Below, one piece after another: positions 5,937-14,735 of a stretch of DNA of 17,885 nucleotides (position 1 is the first letter of the stretch; each line of letters begins with the position of its first letter). Below the pieces are notes generated by a model that was given only the letters and a program-made list of their open reading frames with translations, did not search any database and was not told the origin of the DNA. Origin of the DNA: JBNJEA01 sp051745395 (GTDB lineage: Bacteria; Desulfobacterota; Desulfobacteria; Desulfobacterales; Desulfosalsimonadaceae); the NCBI GenBank assembly GCA_051745395.1, contig JBNJEA010000058.1, forward strand, positions 1-17,885, read 5' to 3'. Made by a program: the position numbers and the translations under genes.

Positions 5937-5979
5937 AATATTAAAACAACCGGCTTTCTGCCGCCTCCGGGGCACCCAC

Positions 5980-6008
5980 TTGTAACGGCCTTGTTTTTAT
6001 GATAAAAT
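5980..6008 (+). promoter_or_regulatory. Candidate promoter of the LUD gene
   Basis: TTGTAA (5980-5985) and TAAAAT (6003-6008) with a 17-base spacer, matching 4/6 and 5/6 of the sigma70 consensus. It gives a leader of about 65 bases to the ATG at 6081 and places the upstream ATG at 6060 in the leader as an alternative start. Confidence 0.45.
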
Positions 6009-6080
6009 TTTTAAATAAATTCAGATCAATGTCTGTAGGGCACAAACAAAAACCGATTCATGCAAGGCAAGGATATCATC

Positions 6081-6725
6081 ATGACGGATATGCAATACGG
6101 CATATGGCTGGGCGAACAAACGGGCCATCGCACGGTCGAGAACCTGAAACGACACGGTTTTGACGCCCATTTTTCCACAAATGTCGAAGAGGCCAAAGAC
6201 CTTGTTCTGACACTGGCCCGGAAATATGAAACCATCGGGTTCGGCGGCTCTTCCACCACCCGGGCCCTTAATCTGCCCGAACAGCTCAAAGCGCAGGGAA
6301 AAACCATCTATGACCACTGGAACCCGCCGCCGGAATCCTCGGACCTCGAACTGCGTTTAAAACAGGGGCGCTGCGACTGTTTTATTGCCGGCGCCAACGC
6401 GATTTCGGTTACCGGGGAAATCGTCAATGTCGACGGGGTCGGCAACCGCACCAATGCCATGACCTTCGGCTGCCCGCACGTAATTCTCGTGGCCGGCGTC
6501 AATAAACTGGCCCGGGACCTGCAGGGCGCACTCGATCGCATCCGAGACGTGGCCGGCCCCATGCGGGCGAAAAGTTTAAACATGGCCACCCCCTGTGCGG
6601 AAACCGGCTTTTGCACCGATTGCAATTCCCCCCAGCGGATCTGCCGGATTACCGCCATTTTACACCGCAAGCCCATGATGACCGATGTCACCGTGATCCT
6701 GGTCAATGAACGGCTGGGGTTTTAA
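6081..6725 (+). CDS. LUD-domain protein (LutC/YkgG-like, DUF162)
   Basis: A 214-residue LUD-domain protein. Characteristic blocks are TIGFGGSSTTRAL (51-63), DCFIAGANAISVTGEIVNVDG (split: D99 to G119), GNRTNAMTFG (121-130) and VAGVNKLARDLQGALDRIR (137-155). The domain is known from LutB and LutC of lactate oxidation, and also from many stand-alone proteins of unknown role in anaerobes. The C-terminal segment carries C172, C178, C181 and C188 (C-x5-C-x2-C-x6-C, ending CNSPQRIC), a plausible metal or Fe-S site seen in this stand-alone subgroup. The start at 6081 has AAGGA eight bases upstream; an in-frame ATG at 6060 would add seven residues but has no ribosome binding site. It is divergent from the XRE-cupin regulator and may belong to its regulon. 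Function in lactate use is not shown, because lutA and lutB are absent here. Confidence 0.88.
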   Translation: MTDMQYGIWLGEQTGHRTVENLKRHGFDAHFSTNVEEAKDLVLTLARKYETIGFGGSSTTRALNLPEQLKAQGKTIYDHWNPPPESSDLELRLKQGRCDCFIAGANAISVTGEIVNVDGVGNRTNAMTFGCPHVILVAGVNKLARDLQGALDRIRDVAGPMRAKSLNMATPCAETGFCTDCNSPQRICRITAILHRKPMMTDVTVILVNERLGF

Positions 6726-6913
6726 CGAAACCCCGGGCTTGCGGTATGGGGGCACAACAGAAAGCGTTGGTCCGTTTGGTTATTACCTTTAATTCTATGG
6801 ACTTGCCCCGGCACCGGCCAGACCTTGTACGCCCGCCTACGAGATCGGATAAATAACATTAAAAATCAGAATGTTAACCTCGCTTCGACCTTACAACAAA
6901 CCCCACTGAATGC

Positions 6914-6943
6914 TTGACATTTAAACTGTTTGGCTTTTATTCT
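6914..6943 (+). promoter_or_regulatory. Candidate promoter of the secreted repeat protein gene
   Basis: Perfect TTGACA (6914-6919), 18-base spacer, TATTCT (6938-6943). The leader to the ATG at 6991 would be about 40 bases. The rest of 6726-6990 is AT-rich non-coding sequence in which no terminator for the LUD gene was recognised with confidence. Confidence 0.6.
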
Positions 6944-6990
6944 ACAGTTGGAAAAGTTATTTTAATTTTTACCCGAATGAAGAGGTGATT

Positions 6991-9564
6991 ATGATTTTTT
7001 CGAAACTGAAATCGTTATTTTGGTGCTGTCTTGTACTCGGTGTTGTTTTGGCGGGTCCGGCATACGCCGATTTCGCTCAATCTGACCTGGAAGGCAATTG
7101 GGATGGCTACGCCCTTTATACCGAAGGCTGGCATGGTTGGGAATGTCTTGATACGACCATAGACGCCTCGGGAAGCGGCCAGTATAAGGCCCTGCGGCCG
7201 AGCGGAGATACCATTGACGGAGAGATAGCCGGCTTAGATCTTTCGGAAGAAGGCATTATCACCACAACGCAAAGGCCCTCCCTGCACGGTGTCCTAAGCC
7301 CGGACAAAAATATCTTTGCCTATACCGGGACTTATGATGGCGAGGAAAACGATGCTTACGCGTTAAACATTCATGTAAAAACAGGCGGCAGTTTTTCTCA
7401 ACCCGATCTGGAAGGCACGTGGTATGGTCATTCAATCACTTCCGGAAACCATGCGGGTTGGGAACATTCTACCCTGAAAATCAATGAAAACGGAGACGCC
7501 ACGTATTCTGCGGTGAATTCCGGCGGAGGGGATTACGAGGACACTGCAACGCTTATAATCGACGAGGACGGCAGTGTTACCCGGCCAGGCAACGATAGCT
7601 TCCACGGCACCATGGCCCTGGACAAAAATATTTTCGTGGCCACGGAAACCGCAGGTGAAAATGAATACATTCTCCACATCTTTGTCAAGGGCGGCGCTTC
7701 ATTTGACGACTTTGACTGGACCGGCACCCAGTGGCGGGGCCGCAGCCTATTTACCGGGGATTGGCAGGCATGGGAGTCCGACATGCACACCTGCAGCGAC
7801 GCGGAAGGCAACGGATTCGGCGCCTATCACGACCCGTATCCTTATCCGGCCGATTCATACATAATAGAACCGGATGATTTATCAGGCGAGGGCATATTAA
7901 CCTCGCCGAGTACGGACGGCCACGGGGTGGTGGACCAGGACAGAAACATCATGATCTACACGGACAGCTATCCGGTGGGCGATACCGGCGAAAGAAGTTA
8001 TCAATTGGCATTTTACGCCCGGGCCGAAGACCCGGAACAGCAGGCGGATACGGAATCCGAATCTGAAGGCCTGACCGAAGCCGATCTTTCCGGCGACTAT
8101 AACTGGCTCTGGTTCGGCCCCGGCGAATATGCCATGGAAATCGATACAACGACCATGAACCTTGACGGTGCGGGAAACTGGAACATGGAACTGCCGGATG
8201 ACGACTCGTATAGCGGGACATACGCCATTGATGACCAGGGCCGGCTGACCATAGAAATAACCAGCCCTGAATCCGAGGCGGGAAAAATCACCCAAAACGG
8301 TGCAGTCGGTCCGGAGGGGAACCTCATCGCTGTCCCCGAAATCACCGAAGAGCCGGGGATGTGTCTTCTCATAAAACAGGCGGAAAATCCGGTAAACCTG
8401 GCAAATCAACGGTATAACTTTATCGATTTTTCAGATGTCACCACAGACAGCCTGGAAATGGGGGCCGGATACATCGTTTTCGGAAAATCCCATTTCACCT
8501 ACCACGAGCAATATAATGCCTCCCAGGGCGACGCTGCGGATGATACGAACGGCCCCTTTGCGTATAGCATAAACGAAGATGGCAGCATTGATGTGCCGGA
8601 ACAAGACGGCACCGGCTATATCAGCCCGGATGGAAACTTTATTCTTTTTACCAGTCCGGCCAACGGTGAAATTCTGTTTCTCACCAAGTCCGGCATCGTC
8701 GATGAAAGCGAAATATTCGGGCGATACCATCTCGCCGGCATGAATTATGATTTCAGTTCTTCCGAGAGCGCCCCCGACATCGAAGCCGGCATTTTTAATT
8801 TTGATGGAAACGGCAACTGGAAGCAGGCAACCGCCGATGAAAGCGGCACATACGGCACTGAAACATACGGCCGGCTCCTGCTCGGTGGAGAAGCCACTTA
8901 TGGGGCAATCAGTCCCGATGGCAATCTTGTGATGAAACCGGAAACGGACGGAAATGAAATCGGTGTCTCGTTTCTGGTTAAAGCACCCAAGACAAGCGAC
9001 TATTCATCGGTTGCCAACGTAACGTCGTCGGAAAACGCCACTATCGATAAAGAAAAAACGAAGACATCGGCCTTCACCAGGGAGGAAATCCAGGAAACCT
9101 ACGGCATTTCCGACTTTGAACCGGCAGCCGATGCCTGCAGCATCACGGCCGATGTAGCCGGCGATGAACCCAAAGCGGAATTTTCTTATGAAGTAAAGAA
9201 TTTGTCCGGAACCGCATCAGACTATCAGCTTGTCAAGTTGAAAAATTCGGAAGAAGAAAGCCTGAAGTTCAGCTATGCGTCCGAAGGCGCCCAGGCAAAC
9301 GGACAATGGTGGCTAACCGATGCCGATGGCAATTACGTAAGCACTGCGGCTTCGTTAGACGATACCAAGACCTACACCGTCAATTTTGTGGTGGAAGACA
9401 ATTCAAAATTTGACCTGAACACCACTGCCGGCACCATAAAGGACCCCACGGTGCTCGGCACGGATTCCGAAACCACATCGGATGACAGCGACGGCACAAC
9501 CGATGACAGCGTCAGCGACGACGACAGCGATAGCGGATGTTTTATCAAGACCCTGACACGATAA
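6991..9564 (+). CDS. Secreted repeat protein with choice-of-anchor U-like region and CFI C-terminus
   Basis: An 857-residue exported protein. Residues 1-26 are a Sec signal peptide ending AYA, so the mature chain would start at D27. Residues about 32-664 hold six related blocks of roughly 95-105 residues (about 32-131, 139-235, 242-345, 365-463, 474-566, 575-664); each runs from DLEG-x-W or similar, through a glycine-rich turn, to a D-x-NIF or SPDGN strand and a hydrophobic end such as IFVK or FLVK. Blocks 1-3 share HGW/AGW/QAW and H-G motifs and look most recent. Residues about 712-822 (QWWLTDADGNYV, TYTVNFVVEDNSKFDL, TIKDP) match what is known of choice-of-anchor U regions. A Ser/Asp-rich linker (826-848) leads to GCFIKTLTR, a shortened CFI-box. 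The start at 6991 has AAGAGGTG upstream; the GTG at 6985 lies inside that site. Low predicted pI. Biological role unknown; surface or secreted anchoring is the inference. Confidence 0.85.
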   Translation: MIFSKLKSLFWCCLVLGVVLAGPAYADFAQSDLEGNWDGYALYTEGWHGWECLDTTIDASGSGQYKALRPSGDTIDGEIAGLDLSEEGIITTTQRPSLHGVLSPDKNIFAYTGTYDGEENDAYALNIHVKTGGSFSQPDLEGTWYGHSITSGNHAGWEHSTLKINENGDATYSAVNSGGGDYEDTATLIIDEDGSVTRPGNDSFHGTMALDKNIFVATETAGENEYILHIFVKGGASFDDFDWTGTQWRGRSLFTGDWQAWESDMHTCSDAEGNGFGAYHDPYPYPADSYIIEPDDLSGEGILTSPSTDGHGVVDQDRNIMIYTDSYPVGDTGERSYQLAFYARAEDPEQQADTESESEGLTEADLSGDYNWLWFGPGEYAMEIDTTTMNLDGAGNWNMELPDDDSYSGTYAIDDQGRLTIEITSPESEAGKITQNGAVGPEGNLIAVPEITEEPGMCLLIKQAENPVNLANQRYNFIDFSDVTTDSLEMGAGYIVFGKSHFTYHEQYNASQGDAADDTNGPFAYSINEDGSIDVPEQDGTGYISPDGNFILFTSPANGEILFLTKSGIVDESEIFGRYHLAGMNYDFSSSESAPDIEAGIFNFDGNGNWKQATADESGTYGTETYGRLLLGGEATYGAISPDGNLVMKPETDGNEIGVSFLVKAPKTSDYSSVANVTSSENATIDKEKTKTSAFTREEIQETYGISDFEPAADACSITADVAGDEPKAEFSYEVKNLSGTASDYQLVKLKNSEEESLKFSYASEGAQANGQWWLTDADGNYVSTAASLDDTKTYTVNFVVEDNSKFDLNTTAGTIKDPTVLGTDSETTSDDSDGTTDDSVSDDDSDSGCFIKTLTR

Positions 9565-9591
9565 AACCGACCGGTATCTAAATACCCTAAC

Positions 9592-9630
9592 AGGGCGGGA
9601 CGACATAAATTGCCGTCCCGCCCTTTTTTT
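9592..9630 (+). terminator. Rho-independent terminator after the secreted protein gene
   Basis: Perfect 11-bp stem, AGGGCGGGACG (9592-9602) and CGTCCCGCCCT (9614-9624), with an 11-base loop and a run of seven T (9624-9630). It starts 27 bases after the stop codon and also faces the 3' end of the convergent helicase gene. Confidence 0.93.
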
Positions 9631-9676
9631 GCCCGGTTCGCTGCAGGAACTTTTGATGGTCCCGCAAAAAACCGAA

Positions 9677-12625
9677 TCACACAGACAACAGATCCATCAG
9701 CTCCGCCCGGGAAAAGGACTTGAGCACGCCCGGGTCGTCTTCTTCGATCACGTCGGCCATGAGTTTTTTCTTGTTTTCGATGATGGCCGAAATCTTTTCC
9801 TCCAGGGTGCCCTCGGTGACCAGTTTGAACACCTGAACCCCGCGGGTCTGGCCGATCCGGTGGACCCGGTCGGTGGCCTGGTCTTCTTTTGCGGCGTTCC
9901 ACCAGCGGTCGTAGTGGATCACCACCGAACCGCCGGTTAAATCGATGCCGGAGCCGCCCGCCTTGAGACTTCCCACAAAGACACGGCAATCCGGATCGTC
10001 ATTGAACCGATCGATTTGCTCGCCCCGGTTGCGACTCTGCCCGGTGATGCTGGCCACGCCCACCCCCTTTTCTTTCATGGCCTGCACGATCATTTCCACC
10101 ATGGCGGCAAACTGGGTAAACACCACTACTTTCTGATCGTTTTCCAAACAGGTATCGAGCAGTTGCTCAAACAACTGCCATTTTCCGGAATCCGCCGCCC
10201 CGACGGATTTCAGCCCGGCGTCCCGGGAAACCGAGGCCGGGTGGTTACAAATCTGTTTGAGCAGGGTCAGCAGGGCGAAAATATGAATGTAGGGGATGTC
10301 TTCATCCGGGCTTTCGAGGGTTTTGAGCACGTTTTTGCCGCGACTGTCCACGGCTTCCCGGTAGAGCCGGACCTGGGCCTCGGTGAGCTGACAGTACCGG
10401 ATGTCTTCAATCTTTTCCGGCAGCTCCGTCAAAACGGCCGCCTTGGTGCGCCGCATGGCAAAGGGCCGGACCAGGCGGCGCAGCTCGGCCCGGCGGTTTT
10501 TGTCCCCGGATTCGTAGCGAAATGAAAACGCGTCGTCATCGCCCATGTAGCCGGGCAGCACCAGGTCCATTAACGCCTTTAGTTCGCCCAGCCGGTTTTC
10601 GATGGGCGTGCCGGTTACGGCGACTTTCATGCCGGCCGGCAAGGCTTTGGCCGCCTCGTAGGATTTGGTGGCCGGGTTTTTGATGGAATGGGCCTCGTCA
10701 AAGGCGGCCATGGCGAAACCAAAAGCGGTCAACTGTTCGATATCGCGCCACAAAACCCCATAGGAGGTAATCACCACCCTGCCGGGCGGGCCGTCGGCGT
10801 CTATCGCGCGGTCCGTGCCGTGATAGACAGTGGGGCAAAGCGCCGGGGCGTGCTCGCAGATTTTTCTCGCCCAATGAGAAATCACCGTGGTGGGACATAC
10901 CACCAGAAACGGTTTTGTCGTCGCCTGGACCTGCGTGAGCCAGACCATCAGGGCCATGACCTGGTGGGTTTTGCCCAGGCCCATGTCGTCGCAAAGCAGG
11001 CCGCCGAATCGGTTTTCATGCAAAAACACCAGCCACTCCAGGCCGCGTTTCTGGTATTTTCGAAGCCGGCTGGACAGGCCCGGCAGCTCTTCTACCGGCG
11101 CCGGCGGCGTCATTTCCATAAGGGATCGCACGACCCGGGTATCGGACCCATCGGTTTCCGCGATTTCAACCGGCTGGTCAAATGCCGCCTGCAGCCGCAT
11201 CACATCGAGCCGGGAAAACCGTAGGGTTTCCGGCGATGCGGCCAGTTGACCGGCCAGGTCCTGGCCGGGCTGGCCGGTCAGGCCTTCCAGCACGGCCGCC
11301 CGGGTGTCGACCCAGCCGTCTTCGACGGGCAGGTAGCGTTTTCCGGCGGCCTTGGCCTGATAGATATCCTGCAAAGAGACCGAGGCATTTTCGCCGAATC
11401 CGTAATGGACCGACAGATAGCACCAGTCGCGGTCAATGGCTTCGGCGGCAAGGTCAATGCGTTGACATTGCCGGTGAATGGTCAGGCGCCCGACACTGTC
11501 ATCGATGATATTGGGCGGGGCGAAAATATCGCCGAGCTTGTCGAAAACCTCCGGCAATCGGTCCTGCCGGATCTTTTTCCGGTATTTGGCGCCGAATGTT
11601 TCCCAATAGGGATCCGGCTTGCGCCAGGTGGCCAGGATTTTTCTGTCCGGGATATAGACCGCGTCCTTGTACCACTGCTTTTTCAGGGACTTGCGCGGCC
11701 ATGCCTCGGTCGAGCCGTCCGGAAGGTGCAGCAGCAGGTACAGATCCAGGATCAGGTTGTTTTGCGCATCGACGCTGACGTAGACGATGGATTCCAGCGA
11801 TTCCGGCCATACACTCACCCCGGCGCCGAATTCTCCGTCCAGGGTACGCACCAGGTGCCGGACCCGCTCCCGGGGCACCACAATCTCAAATACCGGTGTT
11901 AGGGAATCGGCATAAGTACAGCGAACCACAAATTCGTTCATCGCTTCATCGATGCCGCTGGTAATGGAACAGGACTGCTCACCCGTCAACTGCCGAAAAT
12001 GATACGCCATCCGGTACCAGAAACTTTCCTCCAGCGCCTGCCGCCGGTTTTTCACCCCCTTTTGCCCCATGACCCGTTCGGTGTCGGTCAGGGTCCACCG
12101 GGCGAGCAAATCGAGCACGGCGCCCCGGTGAAAGAAGTCGTCTTCCTCCTGCGGCGCCAGGCCGGTCCGCTGTGCAAACAGGCTGGCTTCATCAATGCCG
12201 GAATCCGCATCCCGACGGCCGCCCGGGTATACATTGACCATCAGTCGGCCGTCAGAGCGATACACCCGGCATGCCGCCCCCATATCCGAATCCGCCGCTG
12301 CGGACTCGAACACCAGGTCGGATGCACGGACCGGATCGACCTTGTCCAGGGCCGCGGCCAGCCGGTGCCAGGGGCCCTGGCGGAACCCCGCATCAAACCA
12401 GCTCGACGGCATGGTCTCGATCATCGGCTTCACCATGCCGGCCAGGGCTTTTTTATGGGGGCAGTTGCGCTTCTTTTTCTTGTTCGATGCAGCGCAATCA
12501 CACGTAAGCGCAGCGATTTCCTTTTTGTCGTTTAAGACCATTACCGCTACACCCGGATCCGGGTCGTCTGCTTCCGGCAGCAGGGCCGCTGCATTGCGAT
12601 GATATTCAATCCGAGGAGAAATCAT
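9677..12625 (-). CDS. SNF2-family DNA helicase/ATPase with SWIM zinc finger
   Basis: A 982-residue Snf2/Rad54-like protein. An N-terminal SWIM-type zinc finger fits C42, C44, C55 and H57 (CDC-x10-CPH). The ATPase core starts near residue 520: Walker A DDMGLGKTHQ (about 545), DEAH (DEAHSIKN, about 643), VTGTPIENR (about 667), then the C-terminal helicase lobe with VVFTQF, GSLKAGGSGIDLT, HYDRWWNAAKEDQATDRVHRIGQ (in two parts around 905-925) and the EEKI-x-x-I-x-x-KK tail typical of bacterial SNF2 proteins. The region between finger and core (about 60-510) is variable and carries no recognised motif. Bacterial members are linked to RNA polymerase recycling, DNA repair or phage defence; no defence or repair partner gene lies beside it, so the role stays open. 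The ATG at 12625 has only a weak AGAGA upstream. It is transcribed divergently from the transporter gene. Confidence 0.93.
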   Translation of the reverse strand: MISPRIEYHRNAAALLPEADDPDPGVAVMVLNDKKEIAALTCDCAASNKKKKRNCPHKKALAGMVKPMIETMPSSWFDAGFRQGPWHRLAAALDKVDPVRASDLVFESAAADSDMGAACRVYRSDGRLMVNVYPGGRRDADSGIDEASLFAQRTGLAPQEEDDFFHRGAVLDLLARWTLTDTERVMGQKGVKNRRQALEESFWYRMAYHFRQLTGEQSCSITSGIDEAMNEFVVRCTYADSLTPVFEIVVPRERVRHLVRTLDGEFGAGVSVWPESLESIVYVSVDAQNNLILDLYLLLHLPDGSTEAWPRKSLKKQWYKDAVYIPDRKILATWRKPDPYWETFGAKYRKKIRQDRLPEVFDKLGDIFAPPNIIDDSVGRLTIHRQCQRIDLAAEAIDRDWCYLSVHYGFGENASVSLQDIYQAKAAGKRYLPVEDGWVDTRAAVLEGLTGQPGQDLAGQLAASPETLRFSRLDVMRLQAAFDQPVEIAETDGSDTRVVRSLMEMTPPAPVEELPGLSSRLRKYQKRGLEWLVFLHENRFGGLLCDDMGLGKTHQVMALMVWLTQVQATTKPFLVVCPTTVISHWARKICEHAPALCPTVYHGTDRAIDADGPPGRVVITSYGVLWRDIEQLTAFGFAMAAFDEAHSIKNPATKSYEAAKALPAGMKVAVTGTPIENRLGELKALMDLVLPGYMGDDDAFSFRYESGDKNRRAELRRLVRPFAMRRTKAAVLTELPEKIEDIRYCQLTEAQVRLYREAVDSRGKNVLKTLESPDEDIPYIHIFALLTLLKQICNHPASVSRDAGLKSVGAADSGKWQLFEQLLDTCLENDQKVVVFTQFAAMVEMIVQAMKEKGVGVASITGQSRNRGEQIDRFNDDPDCRVFVGSLKAGGSGIDLTGGSVVIHYDRWWNAAKEDQATDRVHRIGQTRGVQVFKLVTEGTLEEKISAIIENKKKLMADVIEEDDPGVLKSFSRAELMDLLSV

Positions 12626-12800
12626 TGTCTCTGCTTTTGGTTTGCATTGTTGGTTTAAATTTTCGGCCTTTTACCTTTCCCCTGCAACAATTTGCAAGGG
12701 CTAAATTCCCTGCCGATATCGCCCATCCTGCAAAAAGGTTTCAAAAAACCTGACATTCGCCCCGCCCGGAATGTATAACGGCCCGGACTGTGCAAATGAT

Positions 12801-12829
12801 TTGACAATTTATGCAACGAAACCTTTATT
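12801..12829 (+). promoter_or_regulatory. Candidate promoter of the cation-chloride cotransporter gene
   Basis: TTGACA (12801-12806), 17-base spacer, TTTATT (12824-12829). Transcription would begin near 12837, downstream of the ATG at 12771, which supports the ATG at 12903 as the real translation start. The rest of 12626-12800 is the divergent region with the helicase gene; only a short inverted repeat (AGGTTT/AAACCT, 12736-12751) was seen there. Confidence 0.5.
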
Positions 12830-12902
12830 ACATGGTTGTATCATGCAGTTCAATTCCGGAATCACTCTTGACAGCGTGCAAATACCAGAGGACAACCGTG
12901 TA

Positions 12903-14735
12903 ATGACACAGGAAAGCCAGTCACAGCAGACCACCGGCGGCAGCCTGGGCACCTTTTCCGGCGTTTTCACGCCGAGCATTCTCACCATCCTCGGCATCAT
13001 CCTGTTTCTGCGCCTCGGCTATGTAGTGGGAAGCGCCGGGCTGGGATTTGCCCTGGTCATCATCTGCCTGGCCAACACCATCTCGGTGCTGACCTCGGTG
13101 TCGCTTTCGGCGATTGCCACCAATTTCCGGGTCAAGGGCGGCGGCGACTACTACCTGATCTCGCGCACCCTGGGCCTGGAATTCGGCGGGGCCATCGGCA
13201 TCGTGCTGTTTCTGGCCCAGTCGGTCTCCATTGCCTTCTACACCATCGGCTTCGGCGAAGTGCTGGCCCGGCTGCTGCCGGTTGCCATTCCGTTTGCCCC
13301 GCAAATGATCGCGGCAGCGGCCGTTTTTTTCCTGTTTGTCTTCGCCTGGCTCGGCGCAGACTGGGCCGCCCGGTTTCAGAACATCGTTATGGTGATTTTG
13401 TTTGCCGCTATTGCTTCGTTTTTTGTCGGCGGCCTGCTGCGCTGGGATACCGCCATGCTGATCGACAATTTTGCCGCACCCGATACCGCACCGCCCTTCT
13501 GGGTGATCTTTGCCATTTTTTTTCCGGCGGTCACCGGTTTTACCCAGGGCGTAAGCATGTCCGGGGATCTCAAAGATCCGGGCAAAAGCCTGCCACGGGG
13601 CACTTTTGCTGCCGTGGGCATCTCCATCGTCATTTACATCACCGCCGCCGTGCTGTTTGCCGCCTCGTTGCCGCAAGACATCCTTTCCGGCGATTACGGC
13701 GCCATGAAACGAGTGGCGGCCGGCGACGCCCTGGTGCTGGCCGGGGTGATTTCGGCCACGCTTTCCTCGGCCATGGCCTCCTTTATGGGCGCCCCCCGCA
13801 TCCTTCAGTCGCTTTCGGCCGACCGGGTGTTTCCCTTTCTGCTGCCCTTTGCCCAAGGGGCCGGGCCGTCAAACAACCCGCGCCGGGCCGTGCTGCTGGC
13901 CGCAGCCATCGCGCTGGCAACCATCGCCATGGGCAACCTGAACCTGATCGCACCGGTGGTGTCCATGTTTTTCCTGATTTCCTACGGTTTGTTAAACTAC
14001 GCCACCTATTTCGAAGCCCGGGCCGCAAGCCCCTCTTTTCGGCCGCGGCTCCGGTTTTATGATAAGCGCCTGAGTCTGGCCGGCGGCCTTGCCTGCCTGG
14101 GCGCCATGCTGGCCATCAACCTGACCGCCGGCATCGTGGCCCTATCCCTTTTGTTCGCCGTCTTTCAGTACGTGCGCCGGACCGCCGGACCGGCCCGGTG
14201 GGCCGACAGCCGGCGTTCCTATTACCTGCAGCAGATCCGCCAACACCTGCTGGCCGCCGCCGATGCCCCGGAGCACCCACGGGACTGGCGACCGGTAATG
14301 TTGATTTTTTCCGATGACCGCAAACGCCGGCCGCCGCTGCTTCAATTTTCCGCCTGGCTGCTGGGGGAAAACGGCTTCGGGACCCTGGTGCGGATGCTAC
14401 TCGGCGAAGGCGCGCACATGCGCAAAAAACGCGAAGACGCCGCAGCCGAAATGCGCAAGGAAATCCACGCCATAGACGCCGGCATTTTTGCCCGGGCCAT
14501 CGCTACTGCCGATGTCCGGCTCGGCATCCACGCCCTGATCCAGTCCTACGGCATCGGCCCGCTGAGGGCCAATACCGTCGCGGCCAACTGGCTGGACCCT
14601 TCGGCGGCCGCCATCTCCGCAGCGCGCCCGGCGTTTCGGCATCTACCTGCGCACTGCATTCCGCCAGGGCTGCAATCTCGTGATTTTTTCCGGGACTCCG
14701 TCGGCATGGGAAAAGATGGGGGCGATTTCCGCTGA
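12903..14735 (+). pseudogene. SLC12-type cation-chloride cotransporter, N-terminal part before a frameshift
   Basis: Membrane part of a bacterial cation-chloride cotransporter (SLC12/CCC family within the APC superfamily), 610 codons in this frame. GVFTPSILTILGIILFLR (TM1), KGGGDYYLISRTLGLEFGG, FFPAVTGFTQGVSMSGDLKDP and SATLSSAMASFMGAPRILQ are family blocks; about twelve hydrophobic segments lie between residues 25 and 450. A soluble domain follows and is cut: after AISAAR (about 573-578) the frame drifts into unrelated sequence and stops at 14735. The expected continuation (RFGIYLRTAFRQGCNLVIF) is present in another frame. Removing one C of the CCC at 14627-14629 restores one 849-residue protein ending at 15453. 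The start at 12903 has AGAGGA upstream and fits family starts; 12771 lies before the candidate promoter. Ion specificity (Na, K, Cl) cannot be read from the sequence. The break may be a real mutation or a sequencing/assembly error. Confidence 0.85.

Noticed and set aside
6985..6990. GTG start for the secreted protein
   Set aside because: The GTG is part of the ribosome binding site AAGAGGTG that serves the ATG at 6991.
12771..12902. 44-residue N-terminal extension of the transporter
   Set aside because: The candidate promoter at 12801-12829 lies inside this stretch, the residues match nothing in the family, and the ATG at 12903 has a ribosome binding site.
12921..13856. 311-residue minus-strand open frame across the transporter gene
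   Set aside because: It lies wholly antisense to the conserved membrane domain, has a Gly/Lys/His-rich low-complexity composition, and reflects GC-rich codon third positions.
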